Positions 5,940-13,414 of a DNA stretch of 17,054 nt are shown here, in pieces. The stretch is taken from contig JAZNWN010000032.1 of NCBI GenBank assembly GCA_045593405.1, forward strand, positions 1 to 17,054. The letters run 5' to 3'. The translations under genes and the position numbers were made by a program. The stretch comes from UMGS1933 sp045593405 (GTDB lineage: Bacteria > Bacillota > Clostridia > TANB77 > CAG-508). Numbering within the stretch: the stretch's first letter is position 1; each line of letters opens with the position of its first letter. Under the pieces are notes generated by a model. The model did not search any database and was not told where the DNA came from. It saw nothing but the letters and a program-made list of their open reading frames with translations.

Positions 5940-6824
5940 GTGATTTTTATAGAAGTTAATATTGTTTCATCTCTTCTTGAATCTATTAATAGTATTTTTT
6001 CAAGTTTGATTTCTTCCATTAATAATAATATTTATACTGTTTTAGATGATTTACTTTTTATAAACACCAGTTTTTTTGATAATTCTAGTCTTTATGGGCT
6101 TCTTGGCTCTACAGCTAATTCTGGTATTATTTATGTATGTAACAGTTTAGTTTATGGTTTTCTTCTTTATTATGGTCTGACTTATTTACTATCTCATTTG
6201 ACTTTTTCGCAAGTCCAAAGACCCTCTAGTTTTATTTTTAAAATTCTTTTATGTGTAATTGCAATAAATTATTGTTGGATACTTTGCTATTCTGCTGTAT
6301 TTGTAATTTCATGTATTACCTCTTTAATTAAAAATGTTGGTCAGAATTTATTTAATATCCAAATTTGTTTTAACACATTGCTTGAAAACCTTAATTCTAC
6401 TATTTATTCTGATGCAACATTCAATTTATTTACTTTTAATGGCCTTATAAAGGCTTTTATTTCCATTGGTTTTGTAAACTTAGCAATTTCATATTCTCTT
6501 AGATATGTAATGATTAAAGTTTTTATTTTAATTTGTCCTTTTGCAATTCTATCTCTTTCCATCAATAATTTTAATTGGATTTTTAAAGCTTGGTTTAAAA
6601 TCTTTTTATCTCTTTTATTTTTGCAAATATTAGTTGCTCTTATTTTGCTTATTACTTTTTCTTTAAAATATGATTCAAATGATATTTTTTCTCAATTAAC
6701 ATATATTGGTTCTATTTATTCCTTGATAAAAGCAAATTCTTTCTTAAGAGAATTTATGGGAGGTCTTACAACAGATGTGAACTTTGGGCTAACAACTATT
6801 AAGAACTTAATTATTGGAGGATGA
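5940..6824 (+). CDS. VirB6/TrbL-like polytopic membrane protein
   Basis: A protein of about 294 residues with some five to seven hydrophobic helices. They include GIIYVCNSLVYGFLLYYGL, FKILLCVIAINYCWILCYSA, YVMIKVFILICPFAILSLS and IFLSLLFLQILVALILLITF. It ends with the amphipathic FMGGLTTDVNFGLTTIKNL. Composition, size and place between a pilin-like and a PrgI-like gene match the TrbL/VirB6 channel subunit of Gram-positive conjugative elements. The GTG at 5940 is the nearest canonical start, but it lies inside the ribosome binding site AAGGGGTG. The codon at the ideal distance is ATA (5949), giving 291 residues. There is no internal disruption. The function as an inner-membrane channel component is inferred from family and context, as sequence conservation in this group is low. 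Confidence 0.75.
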   Translation: MIFIEVNIVSSLLESINSIFSSLISSINNNIYTVLDDLLFINTSFFDNSSLYGLLGSTANSGIIYVCNSLVYGFLLYYGLTYLLSHLTFSQVQRPSSFIFKILLCVIAINYCWILCYSAVFVISCITSLIKNVGQNLFNIQICFNTLLENLNSTIYSDATFNLFTFNGLIKAFISIGFVNLAISYSLRYVMIKVFILICPFAILSLSINNFNWIFKAWFKIFLSLLFLQILVALILLITFSLKYDSNDIFSQLTYIGSIYSLIKANSFLREFMGGLTTDVNFGLTTIKNLIIGG

Positions 6825-6860
6825 TAAATAGTAAAAATACAATAGAAAGGAGTATATATA

Positions 6861-7145
6861 GTGAAATTTATTTTTCCACAAAATTATAATTTTAAAAATA
6901 GATTATTTGGTGTTTTTGATTATTCAACTGTAATTATAAATATAATCTGGGCATTTATAATGTTTCAAATATCAAAAGCTATACCTTTTAATTTAAATAT
7001 AAAAATATCGGTATTTATAATGCTTTATTTCCCTTTATTATTATTTAGTATGTTTGGTTTTAACAATGAAAACATTTTCTATTTTCTTTCCTACATGCTT
7101 AAATTTGTAAAAAACAGAACAGTTTATTTCTTTAATAAGGATTGA
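6861..7145 (+). CDS. PrgI-like T4SS membrane protein
   Basis: A 94-residue protein with two transmembrane helices (about 22-40 and 47-67). It shows the PrgI pattern: an N-terminal FPQNYNF.....FGVFDY, a proline-containing second helix (FPLLLFSMFGFNNENI), and a basic C terminus ending NRTVYFFNKD. PrgI proteins normally precede, or are fused to, the VirB4 ATPase and help to build the membrane channel. It starts at GTG 6861 with AAAGGAG eight bases upstream. It is the last gene of this operon; a VirB4 gene would be expected next, but a palindromic repeat and the DnaD gene follow. The protein looks complete. Confidence 0.75.
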   Translation: MKFIFPQNYNFKNRLFGVFDYSTVIINIIWAFIMFQISKAIPFNLNIKISVFIMLYFPLLLFSMFGFNNENIFYFLSYMLKFVKNRTVYFFNKD

Positions 7146-7172
7146 TTTATGTATTTTTACCTGTTTGAAATT

Positions 7173-7202
7173 TGTAGGGTGCCAAAGGCTGCACTCCCTA
7201 CA
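7173..7202. repeat. TGTAGGG...CCCTACA palindromic repeat
   Basis: TGTAGGGTGC and GCACTCCCTACA form an imperfect stem around CAAAGGCT, directly after the T4SS-like operon. It shares the CCCTACA end with copies at 2614-2640 and 16823-16850 and carries GTAG at the hairpin foot. It may also act as a weak 3'-end structure for the operon. Confidence 0.5.
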
Positions 7203-7236
7203 TTCTCTAATTTATACATTTTCTTTCTCCTTCTTA

Positions 7237-7265
7237 TTGTTTTCTTCGTTCATAAATGATATAAT
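7237..7265 (+). promoter_or_regulatory. Promoter of the dnaD-like gene
   Basis: TTGTTT (7237-7242), 17 bases, consensus TATAAT (7260-7265) with an extended TGA before it. It lies 35 bases upstream of the DnaD-like start and so separates this unit from the T4SS-like operon. Confidence 0.65.
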
Positions 7266-7299
7266 TTTTAAAAATATTTACTTTTTTGGGGGATTATTT

Positions 7300-8271
7300 A
7301 TGAAACTAGAATCAACTGATAAATCTATACTTTTTTCACATACAGAAATTCCAGATGTATTTTTTACAGAATATTTATCTCAGGCTAATGGAGATTTTAT
7401 TAAAGTATATTTATGTCTAGTTTTTCTTGCTAAATATGATAAAGATATTAAACTTAACGACTTATCTAAAAAATTGAATATTCCTTTTTCAACAATTCAA
7501 TCAGCATTAACTTTTTGGGAAGATTTAGGTGTTGTTACAAAAAAAGTAAATGGATATATTTTAAACAATTTACAAGAAATTGAACTTCATAAATCTTATG
7601 CACCAAATGTGACTTTGTCTGCTGAAAAAATTAAACAAAATGCTAAATCAGAATATAGGGCTCGTGCAATTGATAGTATTAATAATACATATTTCCAAGG
7701 AATAATGTCACCATCTTGGTATAGCGACATAGACCTTTGGTTCAAAAAATATGAATTCGATGAACAGGTTATGGTAGCTTTATTTCACTATTGTTTTAAT
7801 AAATCTGCACTTCATAAAAACTATGTACAAACAGTGGCTGAAAGCTGGTCACACAATAAAATAAAAACTTATAATGATTTAGAAAGCTATTTCCAAAAAT
7901 ATGAAAATATGAATAAAATAAAAAAATCTATTGCAAAAAAACTTGGAAGATTTGGAAATCTTACACAATTTGAAGAAGCTTACATTGAAAAATGGTTATT
8001 AGACTATGGTTTCGGTTTAGATATAATAAACATTGCTTTAAAGAAAACTACTTCTAAAGCAAACCCTAATTTTGATTATTTGGACAAACTTCTTACAGAT
8101 TGGCATGAAAGAAAATTAAAAACAGCAATAGAAGTTGAATCTTTTTTAACAGAAATGAAACAAAAAAACAAAAATATAAAAGAACTAGAAAAGAAAACAA
8201 ATTATAATAATTACCAAAAAAGAGATTACAGTAATTTAAATGATTTATATGCAAATAAAAAAGCGGAATAA
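7300..8271 (+). CDS. dnaD: DnaD-domain replication initiation protein
   Basis: A 323-residue protein. An N-terminal winged helix (about 45-75, LNDLSKKLNIPFSTIQSALTFW) is followed by two DDBH2-type helical domains. One carries the YVQTVAESW and the other the YLDKLLTDW version of the YxxxIxxxW signature. The C-terminal tail is basic and disordered. DnaD/DnaB proteins of Firmicutes remodel the replication origin and recruit the helicase loader at initiation and at stalled forks. The double-domain layout is typical of clostridial members. The ATG at 7300 has GGGGGA seven bases upstream; an in-frame extension to 7165 overlaps a palindromic repeat and the promoter and is rejected. It is followed by the helicase loader gene, its usual partner. 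A phage-type DnaD is possible, but the pairing favours the host gene. Confidence 0.85.
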   Translation: MKLESTDKSILFSHTEIPDVFFTEYLSQANGDFIKVYLCLVFLAKYDKDIKLNDLSKKLNIPFSTIQSALTFWEDLGVVTKKVNGYILNNLQEIELHKSYAPNVTLSAEKIKQNAKSEYRARAIDSINNTYFQGIMSPSWYSDIDLWFKKYEFDEQVMVALFHYCFNKSALHKNYVQTVAESWSHNKIKTYNDLESYFQKYENMNKIKKSIAKKLGRFGNLTQFEEAYIEKWLLDYGFGLDIINIALKKTTSKANPNFDYLDKLLTDWHERKLKTAIEVESFLTEMKQKNKNIKELEKKTNYNNYQKRDYSNLNDLYANKKAE

Positions 8272-8312
8272 AATACTGTAAAATTTCTTCCCATAAATAT
8301 AACTTTTATGTG

Positions 8313-8384
8313 TTTTGTATTTCGTATTTTGTATTTTTGCCTAGAAGAATCATATATTTACAAAACTAAATTCCAAATACAAAA
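8313..8384. repeat. Imperfect inverted repeat between the dnaD- and dnaI/dnaC-like genes
   Basis: TTTTGTATTTCGTATTT (8313-8329) and AAATTCCAAATACAAAA (8368-8384) are inverse complements at 15 of 17 positions, 38 bases apart. They fill most of the 166-bp gap between the two replication genes. No gene is visible there. The low complexity limits the weight of the match. Confidence 0.35.
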
Positions 8385-8437
8385 AACCAAACGCAAAAAA
8401 TATCTATTATTTTTATTATTAATATAAAGGGGGTTTT

Positions 8438-9421
8438 ATGAACAACACCATCCTAAAGCAATTATTAACTGAATATGAACAAACTCGTTTACAAAATATA
8501 AAAGACCTGGATTTAAGAAAAAAAGAAATCTATTCTCAAAATCCACGTCTTGAAGAAATAGAAAAAGAATTAAATTTAGCTTCTATCTCTATTGCTAAAT
8601 CTGCTTTATTAAAAACAACAAATAATGAAAATCCACAAGAAAAAATTAGTAGTTTAAAAGCCGAGCGAGAACAATTATTAAAACAAATGGGAAAAGATTT
8701 GTCTTTTTTAAATGTTCAATATAAATGCAATGTTTGTAAAGATACCGGATACGTTTTCCACAATTCACAAACAGATATGTGTAAATGTTTAAAACAAAAA
8801 TTATTTGACGCTGAGTACAACAAAGCAAATATGGGAAATTTGAGCAAAGATACTTTTGAAAATTTTAATATTAATTTATTTTCTAATAAAGCAGATACTG
8901 AAAAATATGGAAGTAATATTTCTCCAAGAGAAAATATAAAAGATATACACTCTGCTTGTTTAAAATTCACAGAAAATTTTGATAATCCTACTGTAAAAAA
9001 TTTACTGTTTTCCGGATCAACAGGTCTTGGAAAAACATATTTATCAAATGCAATTGTTTCTAAATTAATAGAAAAAGGTTATACTGTTTTATACCAAACT
9101 GCACCTGTAATGCTTGATACATTAATATCAAAAATGTTTAAAAATGATAGTTCCTTTTCAGAAAATTTATTAAACGTAGATTTACTTGTAATAGATGATT
9201 TGGGAACAGAAACTATGAATTCAATGAAATTCACTGAGCTTTATAAAATAATCAATACCAGACTTTTAAATCAAAATGGAAAAATCACTAAAACAATAAT
9301 TTCTACAAATTTAGATTTACAAGGTTTGTATAGTACATATGATGAAAGATTAGTTTCACGTTTTATTGGACATTATGATATTTACAGATTTTTCGGAGAT
9401 GATATAAGATTTAAAATCTAA
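8438..9421 (+). CDS. dnaC: Replicative helicase loader, DnaI/DnaC-type AAA+ ATPase
   Basis: A 327-residue protein. The N-terminal ~90 residues are a charged coiled coil, as in DnaI. A zinc-ribbon-like block follows (Cys97, Cys100, Cys115, Cys117 in CNVCKDTG and CKC). The AAA+ domain has Walker A GSTGLGKT (193-200), Walker B LLVIDDLG (249-256), a sensor-1 STN and arginines in DERLVSRF. Such proteins bind the replicative DnaB/DnaC helicase hexamer and deliver it to DNA at the origin. The N-terminal zinc module distinguishes it from IstB, the transposon ATPase, and no transposase is present. The ATG has AAAGGGGG upstream. It is likely co-transcribed with the dnaD-like gene. Clostridial annotations often name it dnaC, while the B. 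subtilis equivalent is dnaI. Confidence 0.87.
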   Translation: MNNTILKQLLTEYEQTRLQNIKDLDLRKKEIYSQNPRLEEIEKELNLASISIAKSALLKTTNNENPQEKISSLKAEREQLLKQMGKDLSFLNVQYKCNVCKDTGYVFHNSQTDMCKCLKQKLFDAEYNKANMGNLSKDTFENFNINLFSNKADTEKYGSNISPRENIKDIHSACLKFTENFDNPTVKNLLFSGSTGLGKTYLSNAIVSKLIEKGYTVLYQTAPVMLDTLISKMFKNDSSFSENLLNVDLLVIDDLGTETMNSMKFTELYKIINTRLLNQNGKITKTIISTNLDLQGLYSTYDERLVSRFIGHYDIYRFFGDDIRFKI

Positions 9422-9465
9422 AAGAATACCCCCTACAAGAACTCTTGCTGGGGGTATTCTTTTAG
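9418..9465. terminator. Bidirectional terminator between convergent genes
   Basis: CTAAAAGAATACCCCC and GGGGGTATTCTTTTAG make a perfect 16-bp stem. The 16-base loop can itself pair (CAAG/CTTG). The arms overlap the stop codons of both the helicase-loader gene and the minus-strand small gene. Confidence 0.82.
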
Positions 9466-9632
9466 ATAATAGCAATAAATCCGAGCAATACGCTCAAAAT
9501 TGCCAGCAGCGCGGAAACTGCAAACTTTAAGTTGTTGCTTCTTTTCCTGTTTTTTTTATAGGAATTACTATCAGATGCTTCAAAGAATATTGCCAATGCC
9601 CCTACCAAGCAGATAACTGAACACTCTATCAT
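9462..9632 (-). CDS. Small two-helix membrane protein of unknown function
   Basis: A 56-residue protein with a helix at about 4-17 (CSVICLVGALAIFF), a hydrophilic basic loop (SNSYKKNRKRSNN) and a second helix at 37-56 (FAVSALLAILSVLLGFIAII). Both ends would face the same side of the membrane. The ATG at 9630-9632 is eight bases after AAAAGGAG; the earlier in-frame ATG at 9636-9638 is too close to it, and an extension to 9674 has no ribosome binding site. Codons such as CTG, GCG and CGC are more frequent than in neighbours, and the segment is visibly more GC-rich, which may mean transfer. The size would suit a phage holin or a toxin-like peptide, but nothing else supports that. It converges with the helicase loader gene. 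Confidence 0.55.
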   Translation of the reverse strand: MIECSVICLVGALAIFFEASDSNSYKKNRKRSNNLKFAVSALLAILSVLLGFIAII

Positions 9633-9764
9633 TCTCATATCTCCTTTTGTTGTATTCTTTATTTGAACTAGCATAATGCTAGGAATGCCGGGGACTTTAT
9701 CTAAAATATTCGTCAGAATATATACTTATATATTAACATAATTTCAAAAAAAAAGCAAATTAAA

Positions 9765-9785
9765 GAGAGCACATAATGCGCCCTC
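9765..9785 (-). terminator. ileS terminator
   Basis: On the minus strand GAGGGCGCA-TTA-TGTGCTCTC forms a 9-bp stem with two G-U pairs, eight bases after the ileS stop. It is followed by a T-rich stretch with a run of nine T. Confidence 0.7.
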
Positions 9786-9793
9786 CAATTATT

Positions 9794-12571
9794 TTATATT
9801 TTTTTCATTACATCAGAACATCTATGACATAGGGTTGGGTGTTCTTCATCACTACCTACTTCTTCTGAAAACATCCAGCATCTTTCACATTTTTCTCCAG
9901 GTGCAACTTCAACTTTTATTCCTAATTTTGCTTCATTTGATCTTTCATTTTCTTCTATTTCTAGACTTGAAATTATAAATACTGTTTTTAATAAATCTTT
10001 ATTTTCTTTTAAGAATTTATATAATTCATTTTCAGCATATAGAGTAACTTTTGCATTTAGAGAATGTCCTATTGTTTTTTCCGCCCTTGCTTCTTCTAAT
10101 TTCTTTGCAACTAATTCTTTTACATCTACAATTTTTGCCCATTTTGCTCTTAATTCGTCATTTTCGTATTTTAAATTAATTTCTGGATAATTTGTTAACA
10201 TTACACTTTCAACATTCTCACTATCTAGTTTTGGCATGTACTTCCAGATTTCTTCAGCTGTAAATGCTGTCATAGGAGCAAGTAATTTTACTAATGTATT
10301 TAATATTAAATACATTGTTGTTTGAGCTGCTCTTCTTTCTTTAGATTCTGCCAATGTACTATATAATCTATCTTTTATAATATCTAAATAAAAGCTACTC
10401 ATGTCTGTTACACAGAATACATTTATTGCTTGATATGCTTCATGGAAATCATAATTATCATAACTATGTGTACATTTTTTTACTAAATCATTTAGTTTTA
10501 ATAATGCATATTTATCTAATTCTTGCAAATCTTCATAGGCTACCATATCTTTATTTGGATCAAAATCTGATGTATTTCCTAAAATATATCTTGCTGTATT
10601 TCTTAATTTTCTATAAACTTCTGTTATTTGTTTTAATATATCTTTAGATAAACTAACATCTGATTGATAATCTGATGCAATAACCCATAATCTTAAAATA
10701 TCTGCTCCATATTCTTTTATAACTTCTTGTGGGCTTATTCCATTTCCTAAACTCTTAGACATCTTTCTTCCTTGACCATCTACAGTCCATCCATGTGTTA
10801 GAACTTGTTTAAATGGTGCTATTCCATTTACAGCAACAGATGTAAGAAGTGATGATTGGAACCATCCTCTATATTGGTCTGCACCTTCTAAATATAAATC
10901 AGCTGGATATGGAAGTCCTCTATCAACTAAAACACTTTGATGTGTTGAACCAGAGTCAAACCAAACATCCATAATATCTGATTCTTTTTTGAATTCTGTG
11001 CATCCACATTCACATTTAGCATTTTCTGGCATTAATTCTTTTTCGCTTAAATCCCACCATACATTTGAACCTTTTTCAATAAACAATTTCTTTATCTTTT
11101 CAATAGATTCTTCTGTTATATATTCTTTTTTACAATCTTTACAATAGAATATTGGAATTGGAACTCCCCATGTACGTTGTCTTGAAATACACCAGTCTGC
11201 TCTTTCTGAAATCATTGTTGTAATTCTTTCAGCTCCCCAAGATGGAATCCATTTTACTTTGCTTGCTTCTGCAATTGCTTTATCTCTGAATTTATCAACT
11301 GAGCAGAACCATTGCTCTGTTGCTCTAAAAATTATTGGATTTTTACATCTCCAGCAATGTGGATATGCATGGTTTATTTTTTGTTTATATAATAAAAGTT
11401 TATTTTCTTCTAACCAATTTATAATAGCATCATTAGATTTATCATATCTTAAACCGTTAAATTCCCCTGCACCTTTTGTCTGGAAACCTTTTCCATCAAC
11501 ACATACAACAACTTCTAATCCATTTTTCAATCCACATAAATAGTCTTCTTTACCATAACCAGGAGCTGTATGAACTGCGCCAGTACCTGTTCCTAATTCA
11601 ACAACTATTGTATCATCACTACCCAAAACAACTCTAGAGTCTCTATCTAAAAATGGATGTTTACAAAGAACTCCCTCTAACTCCGCTCCATTAAATTTTT
11701 GAACAGTTTTATAATCCTCTACTCCAATTTTTGACATTACATTATCTACTAATTCTGTCGCAATTATTAGTTTTTCACTATTTACTTCAACTAAAGAATA
11801 ATCGAATTCTCCTCCTATTGTTATACCTACGTTACCTGGCAATGTCCAAGGTGTTGTAGTCCAAATTACAAAATATGTATTTTCTATTTCAAATAATCCT
11901 TTAGAATCTTTTACTGGGAATTTAACAAATATTGATGTTGTATCTACATCTTGATATTCTATTTCTGCTTCTGCAAGTGCTGTTTCACAGTCTGTACACC
12001 AATATACTGGTTTTAAACCTTTATACATATATCCATTTTTGTACATATCCCAAAATACACCTAATTGTCTTGCTTCTGATTCTGGATTATATGTTATATA
12101 TGGATGCTTCCAGTCTCCTATTGCTCCTAATCTTTTAAATCCTTCTGTTTGTTTGTCTTTATAATTTCTTGTAAATTCTTTACAAGTGTCTCTAAATTGA
12201 GATACTGGAATTTTCTCTCTATCTAATCCTAATTTTTCAATTGCTTTTTTCTCTGTAGGCATACCATGTGTATCATATCCAGGTACATATGGAGTATAAT
12301 ATCCTTTTAATGCTTTATATCTAACAATTGTATCTTTTAATATTTTGTTTAAAGCATGACCTATATGAATTTCACCATTTGCATATGGAGGCCCATCATG
12401 TAGGACAAAATGTTCATGTCCTTCATTTTTCTTTAATATTTTTTCATATAAACCATTATCTAAAACTTCTTTTTGGATATCTGGTTCTCTTTGTGGTAAA
12501 TTTCCTCTCATTGGGAAATCTGTTTGTGGTAAATTCAATGTTTTACCATAATCTTTCTTTTCTTCACACAT
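9794..12571 (-). CDS. ileS: Isoleucyl-tRNA synthetase
   Basis: A 925-residue class I aminoacyl-tRNA synthetase that charges tRNA-Ile in the cytoplasm and edits mis-activated valine. The HIGH signature is intact (HIGH at 69-72 in PPYANGEIHIGHALNKILKD). The CP1 editing region follows (TTPWTLPGN, GTGTGAVHTAPGYG), then KMSKS in GRKMSKSLGN, the anticodon-binding helices, and a C-terminal zinc knuckle (CERCW...CHRC). The length is that of bacterial-type IleRS (about 920). The start is the ATG at 12569-12571, six bases after AAGGAGG; the frame is open upstream to 12685, but that part lies in a palindromic leader insert. Expression is controlled by an Ile-specific T-box leader. The single gene is between the gyrA operon and a terminator. 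Confidence 0.97.
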   Translation of the reverse strand: MCEEKKDYGKTLNLPQTDFPMRGNLPQREPDIQKEVLDNGLYEKILKKNEGHEHFVLHDGPPYANGEIHIGHALNKILKDTIVRYKALKGYYTPYVPGYDTHGMPTEKKAIEKLGLDREKIPVSQFRDTCKEFTRNYKDKQTEGFKRLGAIGDWKHPYITYNPESEARQLGVFWDMYKNGYMYKGLKPVYWCTDCETALAEAEIEYQDVDTTSIFVKFPVKDSKGLFEIENTYFVIWTTTPWTLPGNVGITIGGEFDYSLVEVNSEKLIIATELVDNVMSKIGVEDYKTVQKFNGAELEGVLCKHPFLDRDSRVVLGSDDTIVVELGTGTGAVHTAPGYGKEDYLCGLKNGLEVVVCVDGKGFQTKGAGEFNGLRYDKSNDAIINWLEENKLLLYKQKINHAYPHCWRCKNPIIFRATEQWFCSVDKFRDKAIAEASKVKWIPSWGAERITTMISERADWCISRQRTWGVPIPIFYCKDCKKEYITEESIEKIKKLFIEKGSNVWWDLSEKELMPENAKCECGCTEFKKESDIMDVWFDSGSTHQSVLVDRGLPYPADLYLEGADQYRGWFQSSLLTSVAVNGIAPFKQVLTHGWTVDGQGRKMSKSLGNGISPQEVIKEYGADILRLWVIASDYQSDVSLSKDILKQITEVYRKLRNTARYILGNTSDFDPNKDMVAYEDLQELDKYALLKLNDLVKKCTHSYDNYDFHEAYQAINVFCVTDMSSFYLDIIKDRLYSTLAESKERRAAQTTMYLILNTLVKLLAPMTAFTAEEIWKYMPKLDSENVESVMLTNYPEINLKYENDELRAKWAKIVDVKELVAKKLEEARAEKTIGHSLNAKVTLYAENELYKFLKENKDLLKTVFIISSLEIEENERSNEAKLGIKVEVAPGEKCERCWMFSEEVGSDEEHPTLCHRCSDVMKKI

Positions 12572-12791
12572 AAAAATCCTCCTTAAATTTTTCTTTTTAC
12601 ATTCCGCCCAAATCTCGTCGGGATTATATATTTTATTTTTTTCACTGCCCCATCCTAGAAAATGTAATTCACTTCGTTCATACATTTTCTACGGCGGTCG
12701 CCCCGGAATCGCTCTAAAAATAAAATATATAAGCCCCTGCGTTTGGGCTATCTTAGCCCTTTATCAAAATCCTCGTCGGATTTTGGATTAT
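12572..12791 (-). repeat. Palindromic insert in the ileS leader (nested inverted repeats)
   Basis: This 220-bp stretch follows the T-box terminator and ends at the ileS ribosome binding site. Outer arms of 16 bp (12625-12640 with 12716-12731) and inner arms of 11 bp (TACATTTTCTA 12681-12691 with TAGAAAATGTA 12656-12666) are near-concentric, making a ~107-bp hairpin. Smaller hairpins flank it: CAAAATCC/GGATTTTG and GGGCTA/TAGCCC. The motif TCGTCGG(G)ATT occurs on both sides. It is more GC-rich in parts than its surroundings and holds no regulatory motif I recognise. It looks like a mobile palindromic element inserted into the leader. Confidence 0.6.
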
Positions 12792-13045
12792 AAAAAACTC
12801 GCCCTATGCTAAAGGGCGAGTTTTTTACTCACGGTACCACCTTAATTCATATATAAATACATTATATACATCTTAAAATATCTTTAACGCAGATTTACGT
12901 ATAATTTTACTTTTATTTTCAAATTATCAACTCCAAGGTGATAACAAATAAACTATTTTTCAATTTGGCTCTCAGCAAAATGCCAAACTCTCTTTTGATT
13001 TTATTTTTATTTGTGTTGTCCTTTTCTTTGTTTTTTCTTTAATAT
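12792..13045 (-). promoter_or_regulatory. T-box riboswitch (Ile) controlling ileS
   Basis: The minus-strand leader has the T-box sequence AAGGTGGTACCGTG (12830-12843) and, just after it, a terminator hairpin AAAAAACTCGCCC/GGGCGAGTTTTTT (12792-12826). Upstream, the GCTGAGAG of stem I is visible, followed by TTATCACCTTGGAGT. The ATC codon at 12940-12942 is the likely isoleucine specifier, which agrees with the downstream gene. Known mechanism: uncharged tRNA-Ile pairs its anticodon with the specifier and its NCCA end with the T-box bulge, forming the antiterminator and switching ileS on. Confidence 0.92.
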
Positions 13046-13051
13046 TTATAT

Positions 13052-13080
13052 ATAATAACATAAAATTTTTCTTACGGCAA
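13052..13080 (-). promoter_or_regulatory. Promoter of the ileS T-box leader
   Basis: TTGCCG (13075-13080), 17 bases, TATTAT (13052-13057) on the minus strand, placing the start near 13045. There is no terminator between it and the gyrA operon, so read-through from gyrA is possible. CCGTAAGAAAA around its -35 recurs near 15930-15938 upstream of gyrA. Confidence 0.55.
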
Positions 13081-13104
13081 TAGGGTTTTGGATTTTTTTC
13101 ATTT

Positions 13105-13413
13105 TTATCTTGCATCTTTATCTCTTTGAGAAGAAATATAATTTAATATATTCTTTATTAAATTATATTCATCCATAGACTTAGGATTAATTTCGCTACA
13201 CTCTTTAAGATTTTTTAAAATACTTTCTTTTATTTCCTCAAAACAAACCTGATTTTGTTTGCAGAAATTATCTATAAGACTTTGTATTTTTTGACTTACT
13301 TCTTTAATGTCTACATCTTTAGCATTTATAGGTTTGTTCGGAACATTATATTCTTGCTCTACTCCAAGTTTTAACTCTTTTATAAATTGTTCTCTTCTAA
13401 TCTTTTGCTCCAT
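13105..13413 (-). CDS. Hypothetical protein coupled to gyrA
   Basis: A 102-residue soluble, charged, helical protein (MEQKIRREQFIKELKLG..., ending SSQRDKDAR) with no transmembrane segment and two cysteines (C50 and C57) plus C72, in no metal-site spacing. Its ATG (13411-13413) is one base after the gyrA stop. Its ribosome binding site GAGGAAG lies inside the last gyrA codons, so translation is probably coupled. I do not recognise the family. The segment KDVDIKEVSQKIQSLIDNFCKQNQ looks like a short helical-bundle protein. A role linked to gyrase or merely operon membership cannot be told apart. Confidence 0.75.
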   Translation of the reverse strand: MEQKIRREQFIKELKLGVEQEYNVPNKPINAKDVDIKEVSQKIQSLIDNFCKQNQVCFEEIKESILKNLKECSEINPKSMDEYNLIKNILNYISSQRDKDAR

Positions 13414-13414
13414 A

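Noticed and set aside
7165..7299. In-frame 45-residue extension of the DnaD-like protein with a hydrophobic start
   Set aside because: It overlaps a palindromic repeat and a good promoter (7237-7265) and has no ribosome binding site; the ATG at 7300 does.
8646..8970. Two minus-strand open frames inside the helicase-loader gene
   Set aside because: Antisense to a clear AAA+ coding region, no ribosome binding site, no recognisable protein pattern.
8438..9421. IstB transposase helper
   Set aside because: The coiled coil and zinc module before the AAA+ domain, and the dnaD-like neighbour, fit a helicase loader; no IS21 transposase or terminal repeats.
10426..12573. Several plus-strand open frames antisense to ileS
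   Set aside because: Tyr/Leu/His-rich shadows of a confidently identified gene.
12572..12685. N-terminal extension of IleRS by 38 residues to 12685
   Set aside because: The ATG at 12569-12571 has a perfect AAGGAGG at six bases, while the upstream start has none and the extra codons lie in a palindromic insert not found in IleRS proteins.
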